Below are positions 1-8,772 of a stretch of 64,000 bases of DNA, one piece after another. Position numbers and translations under genes: made by a program. The notes under the pieces were generated by a model. It was given only the letters and a program-made list of their open reading frames with translations, was not told where the DNA came from and did not search any database. Every line of letters starts with the position of its first letter. The first letter of the stretch is position 1. Location of the stretch: the NCBI RefSeq assembly GCF_023023025.1, contig NZ_CP095481.1, positions 2,356,001-2,420,000 of the forward strand. Direction: 5' to 3'. The stretch comes from Amycolatopsis sp. WQ 127309. GTDB lineage: Bacteria > Actinomycetota > Actinomycetes > Mycobacteriales > Pseudonocardiaceae.

Positions 1-541
1 AGGACTCCAGGAGGACCGGGTGGCCGCCGTCGAGCAGCATGATGGCGTGCTTGCGCGCGACGTCGTAGTCGGTCGTGACGACGACGCCCTTGCCCGCGGC
101 GAGGCCGTCGTCCTTGACCACCCAGGTCGGGCCGAAGCGGGCGAGCGCGGCGTCGAGGCGGGCCGGGTTGTCGACCACCTCGCTGCGCGCGGTCGGCACG
201 TTCGCCGCGGCCATGACGTCCTTGGCGAACGCCTTCGAGCCTTCGATGCGGGCCGCCGAGGCCGACGGGCCGAAGCAGGCGATGCCGGCCTTGCGGACGG
301 CGTCGGCGACGCCGGCGACGAGCGGGACCTCGGGCCCGATCACCACCAGGTCGGCGTGCCAGCTCTTCGCGAGGGCCGCGACCGCCTCCGGGTCCGCCGC
401 TTCGACACCGAGCTGCTCGGCCATCGCGGCCGTCCCGGCGTTGCCGGGCGCGCAGGCCAGGGCGGTGACCGTGGGGTCGCCGGACGCCGCGAGGACGAGA
501 GCGTGCTCACGGGCGCCAGAGCCGATTACCAGTACGCGCAC
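1..541 (-). CDS. purD: Phosphoribosylamine--glycine ligase, N-terminal part (cut by window edge)
   Basis: Second enzyme-level step of de novo purine synthesis: ATP-dependent joining of glycine to 5-phosphoribosylamine to give GAR, in the cytoplasm. About 180 N-terminal residues are visible. They begin [16 protein letters not shown], the typical PurD N-terminus, followed by [35 protein letters not shown] and the start of the ATP-grasp domain ([16 protein letters not shown]). The GTG start at 541 is preceded on the minus strand by TACGCT seven bases upstream, a leaderless-type promoter. The C-terminal half lies beyond position 1. Identification is by recognised family motifs and is secure. Confidence 0.95.
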   Translation of the reverse strand, partial: MRVLVIGSGAREHALVLAASGDPTVTALACAPGNAGTAAMAEQLGVEAADPEAVAALAKSWHADLVVIGPEVPLVAGVADAVRKAGIACFGPSASAARIEGSKAFAKDVMAAANVPTARSEVVDNPARLDAALARFGPTWVVKDDGLAAGKGVVVTTDYDVARKHAIMLLDGGHPVLLES

Positions 542-708
542 GCCGCACAGCGTATCCGGACGGCTTCGCGCCGGACATTTCGCCGTCCCCGGAACGGGTG
601 TCCACGTGCCGTTTACCGCGCTGACCGCCCAGGTACGACCGGCAGATGCTTGCGGCATCAAGGGTGACGCGGGTAGTCAGGGCACACCCTGTGAAAAGAG
701 GTCACCAG

Positions 709-1845
709 ATGAAGCGCAAACGTGTCGGCGTCCTGGCACTCGCCGGACTGGCGTTGCTGAGCGTCACCGGATTCGCGATCGGCTCGGCCAACGCGGCCGA
801 GACCGGGTCCGCCGATGCGGCCGCGCACGGGCGGGGTCACGATGACCCCGTGATCATCGGACACCGCGGCGCGCCCGGGTACCGGCCGGAGCACACGCTC
901 GCCTCGTACGAGCTCGCCTACCGCCTCGGGGTCGACTGGGTCGACGTCGACCTCGTGCCCACGAAGGACGGCCGGCTGGTCGCGCGGCACGAACCGGAGA
1001 TCGGCGGCACCACCGACGTCGCGCAGCACCCGGAGTTCGCGTCCCGCAAGAAGACCCTGGTGATCGACGGCGTCTCGACGACCGGCTGGTTCACCCAGGA
1101 CTTCACGCTGGCCGAGCTGAAGACGCTGCGCGCGGTCGAGCGGATCCCGGCGAACCGGCCGCACAACACGCTGTACAACGGGCGCTACCAGATCGCCTCC
1201 TTCCAGGAGGTGCTCGACCTGACCAAGCGGCTCGGCAAGGAACTGCACCGGACGCTGGGCACCTACCCCGAGGTCAAGCACTCGACGTTCTTCCAGACGA
1301 TCGGCAACCCGGTCGAGCCGAAGCTGGTGACGGCGCTCAAGCGCAACGGCCTCGACCGGCCGGACGCACCGGCGATCATCCAGTCGTTCGAGGTGTCGAA
1401 CCTGATCGCGCTGCACAAGCAGGTCCGGACGCCGCTGCTGCAGCTGACGTCGGCGACCGGCGCCCCGGCGGACTTCGTCGCGAAGGGCGACAAGCGGACG
1501 TATGCGGACCTCGTGACGGCGTCCGGGCTGAAGGACGTCGCGAAGTACGCGAAGTACCTCGGGCCGGACAAGAGCCAGATCATCCCGCTGGACGCCACCG
1601 GGAACCTGACGAAGCCGACCGCGATCGTCGCGGACGCGCACAAGGCGGGCCTGAAGGTGCAGCCGTACACGTTCCGGAACGAGAACCCGTTCCTGCCGGC
1701 CAACCTGCGCTCCTCGGCCGAGCCGGACGCCTACGGTGACGTCTTCACCGAGGAGGCGGCGTTCCTGAAGGCGGGCGTCGACGGTTTCTTCGCCGACCAG
1801 GCCGACACCGCGCTGGAGTCGCTGCACGCGTTCCTCGGTCGCTAA
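709..1845 (+). CDS. Secreted glycerophosphodiester phosphodiesterase (GlpQ/GDPD family)
   Basis: Hydrolyses glycerophosphodiesters to glycerol-3-phosphate and an alcohol outside the membrane. The 378-residue protein starts with a signal peptide (MKRKR, hydrophobic core LALAGLALLSVTGFAIG, cleavage near ANA-AE). The GDPD signature follows: IGHRGAPGYRPEHTLASYE, then DVDLVPTKDGRLVARHEPEIGGTTDV, close to the long GlpQ subgroup rather than the short UgpQ form. An internal EVKHSTFF and the late VDGFFADQAD segment fit the TIM barrel. ATG 709 is chosen over the longer frame because AGAGG lies about 7 bases upstream and the signal peptide then starts correctly. It is followed at once by a large hairpin. 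Confidence 0.92.
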   Translation: MKRKRVGVLALAGLALLSVTGFAIGSANAAETGSADAAAHGRGHDDPVIIGHRGAPGYRPEHTLASYELAYRLGVDWVDVDLVPTKDGRLVARHEPEIGGTTDVAQHPEFASRKKTLVIDGVSTTGWFTQDFTLAELKTLRAVERIPANRPHNTLYNGRYQIASFQEVLDLTKRLGKELHRTLGTYPEVKHSTFFQTIGNPVEPKLVTALKRNGLDRPDAPAIIQSFEVSNLIALHKQVRTPLLQLTSATGAPADFVAKGDKRTYADLVTASGLKDVAKYAKYLGPDKSQIIPLDATGNLTKPTAIVADAHKAGLKVQPYTFRNENPFLPANLRSSAEPDAYGDVFTEEAAFLKAGVDGFFADQADTALESLHAFLGR

Positions 1846-1852
1846 ACGCTTT

Positions 1853-1905
1853 GCCGTGAGGGGCACCTTCAGGGACGCTTCGTCCATGAAGGTGCCCCTC
1901 ACGGC
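1853..1905 (+). terminator. 53-bp perfect hairpin after the GDPD gene (repeat family member 1)
   Basis: Arms GCCGTGAGGGGCACCTTCA and TGAAGGTGCCCCTCACGGC flank a short loop. It begins 8 bases after the GDPD stop, so it probably terminates that transcript. The right arm contains the ATG (1886) that opens the next reading frame. Near-identical elements lie at 12116-12168 and 42586-42639, and a sequence variant lies at 4434-4486. Confidence 0.75.
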
Positions 1906-2809
1906 GTTCTCCGGCGTGGTGCTGGTCAGCCGCGCTGACGAGACGCTGCTCGCCGAAGCGGCCGGGTACGCGCACCGCGGCTACGGCGTCGGGAACACCG
2001 TCGACACCCGGTTCGCGATCGCCAGCGGCACCAAGGGGTTCACCGCGCTGGTCGTCGTCGGGCTGATCGCCGAAGGACGGCTTTCGCTGGACACCTGCGC
2101 CCGCGACCTGCTGGGCGGCGACCTGCCGCTGATCGACGACGCCGTCACCGTCGAGCACCTGCTGACGCACACGTCCGGCATCGGCGACTACTGCGACGAA
2201 GAGGCGGACCCGCCACCGACGCCGTCCCTCGCCACGTCCGCCGACTACCTCGCCGCCCTCGACGGCTTTCCGCAGAGGTCCGCGCCCGGCACGGAGTTCC
2301 GTTACAACAACGGCGCGTTCGCCGTCCTCGGCCTGCTCGCCGAGCGGGTCGCGGGCCGGCCGTTCCACGACCTCGTGCACGAGCGCGTCTGCGAGCCCGC
2401 CGGAATGGCGGACACGGCGTTCCTCCGGTCGGACGCGCTGCCCGGCCGGACCGCCACCGGTTATCTGGAAGACGGCCGCATCAACGTGTTCAGCCTGCCG
2501 GTGCGCGGGCACGGCGACGGCGGGAGCTACAGCACCGCGCCGGACTTCCGGCGGTTCTGGCCCGCGTTCCTGGACGGCCGGATCGTGCCCCGCGAGTGGG
2601 TGGCCCGGATGCTGCGCCCGCACGCCCCGGGTTACGGCCTCGGCTTCTGGCTGCCGTGGCCCGGCGCCGTGCGGCTCGAAGGCGGCGACCACGGCGTGTC
2701 GTTCCGGAGCACGCACTCCGGCGGCGTCACCGCGACGCTCCTCTCGAACGACCACCGCGGCGGCGGACCGCTGCTCCAGCGGCTGGACGAGTTCTTGACG
2801 AAGCCTTGA
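1886..2809 (+). CDS. Serine hydrolase, class C beta-lactamase / D-Ala-D-Ala carboxypeptidase fold
   Basis: 307 residues with the penicillin-binding-like fold: the SxxK motif (ASGTK, about residue 50), the YxN motif (RYNNGAF, about residue 142) and a C-terminal GGDHGVSF segment in the position of the third motif. The substrate cannot be told; relatives include esterases, peptidases and beta-lactamases. No signal peptide is visible, so it is probably cytoplasmic. The first in-frame ATG (1886) lies inside the right arm of the preceding hairpin, so residues MKVPLTA are encoded by the repeat. GTG codons near 1917 are alternative starts that would avoid this. The gene ends 71 bases before the permease gene. 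Confidence 0.85.
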   Translation: MKVPLTAFSGVVLVSRADETLLAEAAGYAHRGYGVGNTVDTRFAIASGTKGFTALVVVGLIAEGRLSLDTCARDLLGGDLPLIDDAVTVEHLLTHTSGIGDYCDEEADPPPTPSLATSADYLAALDGFPQRSAPGTEFRYNNGAFAVLGLLAERVAGRPFHDLVHERVCEPAGMADTAFLRSDALPGRTATGYLEDGRINVFSLPVRGHGDGGSYSTAPDFRRFWPAFLDGRIVPREWVARMLRPHAPGYGLGFWLPWPGAVRLEGGDHGVSFRSTHSGGVTATLLSNDHRGGGPLLQRLDEFLTKP

Positions 2810-2880
2810 CACCCCTCGTCCACCAGGGCTAACTTCGGCGAATTCAATGGTCTGGCCGCATACCTTTCAAGAGGTGCCCG

Positions 2881-4431
2881 ATGGATGTCTCCGACCAGCA
2901 GACCACTCCCGACCACGATCCCGGCCAAGACGACGACTCCGCACGCCTGCACCAGCTCGGCTACGCGCAGGAGCTCAAGCGGACGATGTCGGGGTTCTCG
3001 AACTTCGCCGTCTCGTTCACCATCATCTCCATCCTGTCCGGCTGCCTGACGCTCTACGGGTTCGGCATGAAGACCGGCGGGCCGGCCGCGATGATCTGGG
3101 GCTGGCCGCTCGTCGGGATCTTCGTCATCCTGGTCGGCCTGGGCATGGCCGAGGTCTGCTCCAGCTACCCGACCGCGGGCGGGCTGTACTACTGGGCGGC
3201 GCGGCTGGCGCGGAAGAACGGTCCCGCGTGGTCGTGGTTCACCGGCTGGTTCAACCTCGTCGGGCAGATCGCCGTCACCGCGGGCATCGACTTCGGCGCG
3301 GCCCTGTTCCTCAACGCGTTCCTCGACCTGCAGTGGGGCTTCTCGGCGACACCGGGGCACACGATCCTGCTGCTCGCGATCATCCTCGTGGTGCACGGCC
3401 TGCTGAACACCTTCGGCGTCCGGATCGTGGCGATCCTCAACAACGTCAGCGTGTGGTGGCACCTCATCGGCGTGCTGGTGATCGTCGGCGTGCTGATCTT
3501 CGTGCCGGCCAAGCACCAGGACGCGTCGTTCGTCTTCGGCAGCTTCGTGAACCAGACGGGCTGGGGCTCGGCGTTCTACGTCTTCGCGCTCGGTCTCTTG
3601 GTGGCGCAGTACACGCTGACCGGCTACGACGCGTCGGCGCACATGACCGAGGAGACGAAGAGCGCGGCGACGGCCGGGCCGCGCGGCATCGTGATGTCGA
3701 TCGTCGTCTCGCTCGTCGCGGGCTGGATCCTGCTGATCGGCCTCACGTTCGCGATCCAGGACTACGCCGGCGAGGTCGGCTCGGCCACCGGCGTCCCGCC
3801 CGCGCAGATCTTCATCGACGCCACCGGCGCGGTCACCGGCAAGTTCCTGCTGCTGATCTGCATCGGCGCGCAGCTGTTCTGCGGCATGGCGTCGGTGACG
3901 GCGAACTCGCGGATGATCTACGCGTTCGCCCGCGACGGCGCGATCCCCGGGTCGAAGTTCTGGCACAAGATCAACAAGCGGACGCAGACGCCGACCAACG
4001 CCGTCTGGCTGGGCGCGGGCGGCGCGCTGGTGCTGGCGCTGCCGTACCTGTGGAGCGCGACGGCCTACGCGGCGGTGACCTCGATCGCCGTGGTGGGGCT
4101 GTACGTGGCGTACGTGATCCCGGTGTTCCTGCGCGTCCGCCAGGGTGACGACTTCGAGCGCGGCCCGTGGCACCTCGGCCGCTGGGGCAAGCCGGTCGGC
4201 ATCGTCGCGACCACGTGGGTCGTCCTGATCTTCATCCTGTTCATGCTGCCGCAGGTTTCCCCGGTGACGGTGGACTCGTTCAACTACACACCGGTCGCGT
4301 TCCTCGTGGTGCTCGGCGGCGCGGGACTGTGGTGGGTGCTCTCGGCGCGGAAGTGGTTCAAGGGCCCCAAGGTCCAGGGTTCCGAAGCCGAACTCGCGGC
4401 CGTGGAACAGGAACTCAAGGAACTCGGCTGA
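2881..4431 (+). CDS. Amino acid permease, APC superfamily
   Basis: A 516-residue polytopic inner-membrane protein of about 12 transmembrane segments, likely a proton-coupled importer of amino acids or GABA-like amines. The N-terminus (LHQLGYAQELKRTMSGFSNFAVSF) is characteristic of the amino-acid/choline permease (BAT1/UGA4-like) subgroup. Later segments include TAGGLYYWAA, TGYDASAHMTEET (conserved in this subgroup) and ANSRMIYAFARDGAIP. The C-terminus is a charged cytoplasmic tail. ATG 2881 has AGAGGTG upstream. No catabolic partner gene is adjacent, so the substrate is open. Confidence 0.9.
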   Translation: MDVSDQQTTPDHDPGQDDDSARLHQLGYAQELKRTMSGFSNFAVSFTIISILSGCLTLYGFGMKTGGPAAMIWGWPLVGIFVILVGLGMAEVCSSYPTAGGLYYWAARLARKNGPAWSWFTGWFNLVGQIAVTAGIDFGAALFLNAFLDLQWGFSATPGHTILLLAIILVVHGLLNTFGVRIVAILNNVSVWWHLIGVLVIVGVLIFVPAKHQDASFVFGSFVNQTGWGSAFYVFALGLLVAQYTLTGYDASAHMTEETKSAATAGPRGIVMSIVVSLVAGWILLIGLTFAIQDYAGEVGSATGVPPAQIFIDATGAVTGKFLLLICIGAQLFCGMASVTANSRMIYAFARDGAIPGSKFWHKINKRTQTPTNAVWLGAGGALVLALPYLWSATAYAAVTSIAVVGLYVAYVIPVFLRVRQGDDFERGPWHLGRWGKPVGIVATTWVVLIFILFMLPQVSPVTVDSFNYTPVAFLVVLGGAGLWWVLSARKWFKGPKVQGSEAELAAVEQELKELG

Positions 4432-4433
4432 AA

Positions 4434-4486
4434 GCCGTGAAGGCCTCCTTCCCGGCTCTTATGGCCGGGAAGGAGGCCTTCACGGC
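4434..4486. terminator. Bidirectional hairpin terminator between convergent genes (repeat family variant)
   Basis: Arms GCCGTGAAGGCCTCCTTCCC and GGGAAGGAGGCCTTCACGGC, extended by GGC/GCC pairs around a short loop. It lies between the permease stop (4431) and the stop of the opposing MFS gene (4488), so it can end both transcripts. The outer arms (GCCGTGA / TCACGGC) match the hairpins at 1853 and 12116. Confidence 0.8.
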
Positions 4487-4487
4487 T

Positions 4488-5726
4488 TTAGGTGGTGGCG
4501 GGGCGTGATTCCGGCGCCGGGACGGAGTCTTCGGTCCGGGCATTGTGGCCGGGGCGGACGACCGTGACCGCCACCGCGCCCAGGGCGCCGACCGCCGCGA
4601 AGGCGTAGAAGCCCCACGGGTACGCGATCCCGGCCGTCAGCAGCGCGCCGCCGAGGAGCGGGCCGGAGATCGCGCCGATCCGGCCGATGCCGGCGGACCA
4701 GCCGAGGCCGGTCGCGCGGATGGCGTCCGGGTAGATCCGGCCGATGTAGGCGTACACCAGCACCTGCGCGCTGAAGACGAAGCAGCCGGTCAGGAACACC
4801 GCCGCGTACAGCCCGACGGCCGGCAGCCGCACGCTCAGCAGCGCCAGGAACACCGCACCCGCGATGAACCAGACGCGCGCGGACGGCCGGATGCCGACGC
4901 GGTCGGCGACCCGGCCCGCGACGAGCAGGCCCACGATGCCGCCGACGTTCAGCGTCAGCAGCAGGCTGAGCGCGGCGCCGAGCGGGTAGCCGGCCTGGCG
5001 CATGATCTCCGGCAGCCAGGTGTTCAAGCCGTAGACCAGCAGCAGGCCCATGAACGACGTGATCCAGAACGCGATGGTGGCGCGCAGCAGCCCGCCGCGG
5101 AACAGCCCGGCGACCGCGTGCCCGGCCGAGCGCTCGGTCTCGCGGACCCGCTGGAACGACTCGGACTCCGGCAGGAACTTCAGCATCAGCGGGATCAGCA
5201 CCACCGCGGGCAGGGCGCCGGCGACGAACATCGCGCGCCAGCCCAGCGGCGAGATCAGCACGATCGCCAGCAGCGCCGTCAGCACCGCGCCGACGTGGTA
5301 GCCGGTCATCACCGTGGTCGTCGCGCTGCCGGCCTTGCCGCGGCGCGCGTACTCCGTGACCAGCGTGATGGCCGTCGGCAGGCAGCCGCCGAGGCCGAGC
5401 CCGGCGACGAAGCGCAGCAGGCCGAAGACGAACGTCGACGGCGCGAAGGCGCACAACAGCGTGCACAGCGAGAACAGCGCGACCGAGATGATCAGGGACT
5501 TCCGGCGGCCGATGACGTCGGTGATCGTGCCGATCGCCAGGCCGCCCAGCATCATCCCGGCCAGGCCGACCGTCGAGACGACCGACGCCGTGGCGGGCGT
5601 CAGGCCCCAGACGTGGTCACGCAGGAGCACGGGCAGCACGGAGCCGAGCACGACGAGGTCGAACCCGTCGAGCAGAACGGCGGTCCAGGCCAGGGGCACG
5701 ACCCAGGAGCGAGTGCCAGGGGACAT
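4488..5726 (-). CDS. MFS transporter, aromatic acid:H+ symporter-like (AAHS)
   Basis: A 412-residue, 12-TM major facilitator. The first helix carries LLDGFDLVVLGSVLP, the DGxD signature of the aromatic acid symporters (PcaK/BenK type) and related sugar-acid carriers. Loop 2-3 has the MFS motif (GTITDVIGRRKSL) and loop 8-9 its second copy (VAGRVADRVGIRP). It probably imports benzoate-type or other organic acids across the plasma membrane. It diverges from the antiporter gene; the intergenic region holds a cluster of TGTGCG/CGCACA repeats that may be its operator. No degradation genes are beside it, so the substrate is inferred only from the subfamily. Confidence 0.88.
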   Translation of the reverse strand: MSPGTRSWVVPLAWTAVLLDGFDLVVLGSVLPVLLRDHVWGLTPATASVVSTVGLAGMMLGGLAIGTITDVIGRRKSLIISVALFSLCTLLCAFAPSTFVFGLLRFVAGLGLGGCLPTAITLVTEYARRGKAGSATTTVMTGYHVGAVLTALLAIVLISPLGWRAMFVAGALPAVVLIPLMLKFLPESESFQRVRETERSAGHAVAGLFRGGLLRATIAFWITSFMGLLLVYGLNTWLPEIMRQAGYPLGAALSLLLTLNVGGIVGLLVAGRVADRVGIRPSARVWFIAGAVFLALLSVRLPAVGLYAAVFLTGCFVFSAQVLVYAYIGRIYPDAIRATGLGWSAGIGRIGAISGPLLGGALLTAGIAYPWGFYAFAAVGALGAVAVTVVRPGHNARTEDSVPAPESRPATT

Positions 5727-5740
5727 GGGGAACCTCCGGA

Positions 5741-5796
5741 TGTGCGTCGGTGCACGTCATCCGCACAGGTGTGCGTAGTGCGCACAAGTATGCACA
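5741..5796. promoter_or_regulatory. Cluster of TGTGCG/CGCACA repeats between divergent transporter genes
   Basis: TGTGCG occurs at 5741-5746 and 5770-5775, CGCACA at 5762-5767 and 5781-5786, and TGCACA at 5791-5796. The 5770-5786 pair forms an inverted repeat with a 5-base spacer. The cluster lies immediately upstream of the MFS gene start (5726) and about 80 bp before the antiporter start. It looks like a multi-site operator; no cognate regulator is adjacent. Confidence 0.5.
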
Positions 5797-5875
5797 GGGG
5801 GTACGACGTAATCCAGATCACTTCCATTCACCGGAAGGCAAGCGCAGGCTCTCTACCTGCGGGAAGATCACGCGC

Positions 5876-7510
5876 GTGGAGATCCTGGTCCTGATGGGCG
5901 TGCTCACCGGCTCGCTCGCGCTGACGGCGTTCGCGCGGCGCTACAACCTGTCCGCGCCACTGCTGGTCGTGGTGGTCGCGCTCGGGGTGGCGCTGATCCC
6001 CGGCGTGCCGCGGCTCGAGCTGGAGCCGGAGCTCGTCCTCACCGTCGTGCTGCCGCCGTTGCTCTACTCGACGTCGCTCGAAAGCTCGGTGACGCACTTC
6101 AAGCGGAACCTGCGCCCGATCGTCGCGCTGGGCGTGGTGCTGGTCGCCGTCACCGCGGTGGTCGTCGCGCTGGTCGTGCACCTGCTGCTGCCGGACGTGC
6201 CGTTCGCCTCGGCGCTCGTCCTCGGCGCCGTCGTGGCGCCGCCGGACGCCGTGACGGCGGTCGCGATCGGCCGCAAGCTCGGCCTGCCACGGCGCGTGAT
6301 GAGCGTGCTGACCGGTGAAAGCCTGGTCAACGACGCCGCCGCGCTGACGCTCTACAAGGTCGCGCTCGCCGCCGTCGCCGGCACCGCGGGCTCGGCCGGG
6401 CACGGCTTCGCGGTGTTCGGCGTCGCGACCGTGCTGGGCATCGCCGTCGGCCTGGCGATCGGCGCGCTCGTGGTGGGGATCCGGCGGCTGCTCGACGACC
6501 CGCTGCTGGAGTCGGCGTTCGGGATCATCGTGCCGTTCGGCGCGTACGTCACCGCCGAGCACCTGCACCCGTTCGGCGAGGAGTTCAGCGGATCCGGCGT
6601 GCTCGCCGTCGTCGCCGCGGGCCTCTACCTCGGCCACCGCTCGCTCTACGCGTCACCCGCGACGCGGATGCAGGACAGATCCGTCTGGGCGTCGATCGAC
6701 GTCCTGCTGGAGGCGCTGGTGTTCGCGCTGATGGGCCTGCAGCTGCCGTTCGTGCTCGACGGCGCCGCGCACGCGGCCCGCGACAACGGCACCCTCGCGC
6801 TGGTGGCGCTGGCCGTGCTCGCGGTGACGATGCTGGTGCGGATCCCGGCGGTGGCGCTGTTCGCGTACCTGCCGAAGACGTTGCGGCTGTTCGGCCAGGT
6901 CCGCCGGGCCCCCGACTGGCAGACGATCGCGGTGATCTCGTGGACCGGCATGCGCGGCGTCGTCACGCTCGCCGCCGCGGCCGGTGTCCCGGCTGGCACC
7001 CCCGGCCGCGAGGAGATCCAGCTGTTCGCGTTCGCGGTGGCGATCGGCACGGTGCTCATCCAGGGCCTCACGCTGCCGCCGCTGATCCGGGTGCTGAAGG
7101 TCCAGGACCCGTCGGAGACCTCGCGGGACGAGGCCGAGGAACTCGCGGCCCGCGAGGTCGCGCAGAAGGCGGCGCACGCGCGGCTGCGCGAGATCAGCCG
7201 CGACCGGCTCGCCGAGCTGGACCTGCCGCCGGAGAAGGTCGAGCGCCTGAAGGAGCGGCTGGAACGGCTCGTCGACACGCGCTACCGCTTCGCCAAAGCG
7301 GCCATCACGCTGTCCGGCGAGGACCGCTCCGGCAGCCCGCAGGCTCAGTTCGCGAAGGCCCGGCGCGAGCTGCTGATCACCCAGCGCAAGGCGATGATCG
7401 AGGAGAACCGCGCGGGCCGGCTCGACGACGAGATCCTCGGGAAGATGTTGCGCGAGCTGGACCTGGAGGAGCTGTCGGTCTCGACGACGCTCACGAACCG
7501 ATTGAGCTGA
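5876..7510 (+). CDS. Na+/H+ antiporter, CPA1 family
   Basis: A 544-residue monovalent cation/proton exchanger of the plasma membrane, used for pH and sodium homeostasis. The N-terminal roughly 400 residues hold about 12 membrane segments with CPA1 motifs: LPPLLYSTSLESS, GAVVAPPDAVTAVAI, TGESLVNDAAALTLYK (the ND pair of the transport site) and SWTGMRGVVTLAAA. The remaining 140 residues are a hydrophilic, charged, helical cytoplasmic tail (roughly from RVLKVQDPSE onward). GTG 5876 (VEILVLMGVLTGSL) is chosen over an upstream ATG at 5750 because that would run through the intergenic repeats. Its 3' end overlaps the opposing LLM gene by 20 bp. Confidence 0.9.
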   Translation: MEILVLMGVLTGSLALTAFARRYNLSAPLLVVVVALGVALIPGVPRLELEPELVLTVVLPPLLYSTSLESSVTHFKRNLRPIVALGVVLVAVTAVVVALVVHLLLPDVPFASALVLGAVVAPPDAVTAVAIGRKLGLPRRVMSVLTGESLVNDAAALTLYKVALAAVAGTAGSAGHGFAVFGVATVLGIAVGLAIGALVVGIRRLLDDPLLESAFGIIVPFGAYVTAEHLHPFGEEFSGSGVLAVVAAGLYLGHRSLYASPATRMQDRSVWASIDVLLEALVFALMGLQLPFVLDGAAHAARDNGTLALVALAVLAVTMLVRIPAVALFAYLPKTLRLFGQVRRAPDWQTIAVISWTGMRGVVTLAAAAGVPAGTPGREEIQLFAFAVAIGTVLIQGLTLPPLIRVLKVQDPSETSRDEAEELAAREVAQKAAHARLREISRDRLAELDLPPEKVERLKERLERLVDTRYRFAKAAITLSGEDRSGSPQAQFAKARRELLITQRKAMIEENRAGRLDDEILGKMLRELDLEELSVSTTLTNRLS

Positions 7511-8393
7511 TCACCTCCCAGGTCCGGCGCCGCTCTTCGGACGAGCGGATGCCGGTCTGCGACACGAGGACGTCGGTCGCGCCGGCGTCGTAGTACCGCC
7601 GGAGCCCGGCGAGGACGGTCTTCTCGTCACCGATGATCGCCAGGTCCGCCGGATGATCGACCCCTTCCGCGGCCAGGATCCGTTGATACGACGGGATCTG
7701 CGCGTAGAAGCTCATCTGTTCGACGGCGAGGGCGCGCACGGCCTCCGGCTCGTTCGTGACGATCGCGGGCACGGCGGCGAGGATCCGCTTACCCGCGGGC
7801 AGGTGCGGCACGATCTGTTCGGCCAGCGCCCGCGGCCCGGCGAGGAACGGCAGGGTCCCGTCGGCCAGCTCACCGGTGACGCGCAGCGCCTGCGGCCCCA
7901 TCGCGGCGACGATGATCGGCACGTCACCGCCCACAGTGGACAGTCCGGGCGCGTGGGCCCGGACGGTCTCACCGTCGAACTCGACGGCCTCGCCGGTGAA
8001 GACCTGCTTGAGCACGGTCAGGTACTCGCGCAGGTGCTTGATGGGCGGCGGGTATTCGACGCCGTAGACGGGCCCGAGGAACCCCTTCGAGCCGAGCCCG
8101 ACGCCGAGGGTGAACCGCCCACCGGTGGCGGCGTGGGCGGTCTGCGCCGCGTTCGCGACCACCAGCGGGTGCCGCGGGTAGATGGGCACGACGGAAGTGC
8201 CGACCTCGAGCCCGGGGTTCTCCCGCCCCGCGAGGGCGGCGACGGTGATGGCGTCCTGGCTGAGCGGAAGCTGCGAGAACCACACGGACTTGAGCCCGGC
8301 GTCGGCAGCTTGCCTGGCCTGCGCCAGGAGCTCGTCGACGAGGTTCGGCGCGGCGGCGGTGTCGCCCGAGGGAAGCGTGACTCCGATGGTCAT
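7491..8393 (-). CDS. LLM-class F420-dependent oxidoreductase
   Basis: 300 residues of the bacterial luciferase-like monooxygenase fold (TIM barrel). The N-terminus MTIGVTLPSGD, VWFSQLPLSQDAITVAALAG, LEVGTSVVPIYPRHPLV and GRFTLGVGLGSKGF are typical of the actinobacterial F420-dependent subgroup. The likely role is a hydride transfer using reduced F420; the substrate is unknown. The ATG at 8393 is preceded on the minus strand by TAGCGT seven bases away. The open frame continues upstream but loses family similarity. It converges on the antiporter gene. Confidence 0.85.
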   Translation of the reverse strand: MTIGVTLPSGDTAAAPNLVDELLAQARQAADAGLKSVWFSQLPLSQDAITVAALAGRENPGLEVGTSVVPIYPRHPLVVANAAQTAHAATGGRFTLGVGLGSKGFLGPVYGVEYPPPIKHLREYLTVLKQVFTGEAVEFDGETVRAHAPGLSTVGGDVPIIVAAMGPQALRVTGELADGTLPFLAGPRALAEQIVPHLPAGKRILAAVPAIVTNEPEAVRALAVEQMSFYAQIPSYQRILAAEGVDHPADLAIIGDEKTVLAGLRRYYDAGATDVLVSQTGIRSSEERRRTWEVISSIGS

Positions 8394-8772
8394 GATCCTC
8401 ACGCTAACCCTCGGTGCCACCGTTTTCCGGCTTCCCAGCGCTTGAGAAGCGGAGTTATCCACAATGGGTTCGGTTGTCCACAGATTTCGGCCGACCCCGT
8501 TTTCGGGCCGGGGGTGCCGATACGCTGGAGACGGGACCGGCCCCCCAGGGAAGGGCGGGGTGGGCCTCGGTGGCGGGATGGCCGTGCAAGCCCGGCGAAC
8601 CCCGGCCCGCGCCAGAAGGCGGACCACCGCGCCATGATCCCCGCATCGGCCGGTCAGGCAAGCGCTTCCGCATCCCGGGAACCGCTTCTCCCAGCGCGTG
8701 GGAAGTCGCGCGAACCGTGAGGGAATCACCCACTCTGGGGCGAGATCCCGATCACCATCCTCAGGAGATCCC
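8394..8772. other. 379-bp intergenic region with two DnaA-box-like sequences
   Basis: The region lies between divergent LLM and OsmC genes and has no convincing gene. TTATCCACA (8455-8463) and TTGTCCACA (8474-8482) match the general and the Streptomyces-type DnaA box, in the same orientation with starts 19 bp apart. The rest is GC-rich with no further strong repeat. Confidence 0.5.

Noticed and set aside
658..1902. Long minus-strand open frame across the GDPD gene
   Set aside because: Shadow of a high-GC gene: low-complexity Arg/Ala/Gly translation, no family similarity, while the plus strand has a full signal peptide and GDPD motifs.
5750..5875. ATG-initiated N-terminal extension of the CPA1 antiporter
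   Set aside because: Runs through the TGTGCG repeat cluster and adds residues without membrane character.
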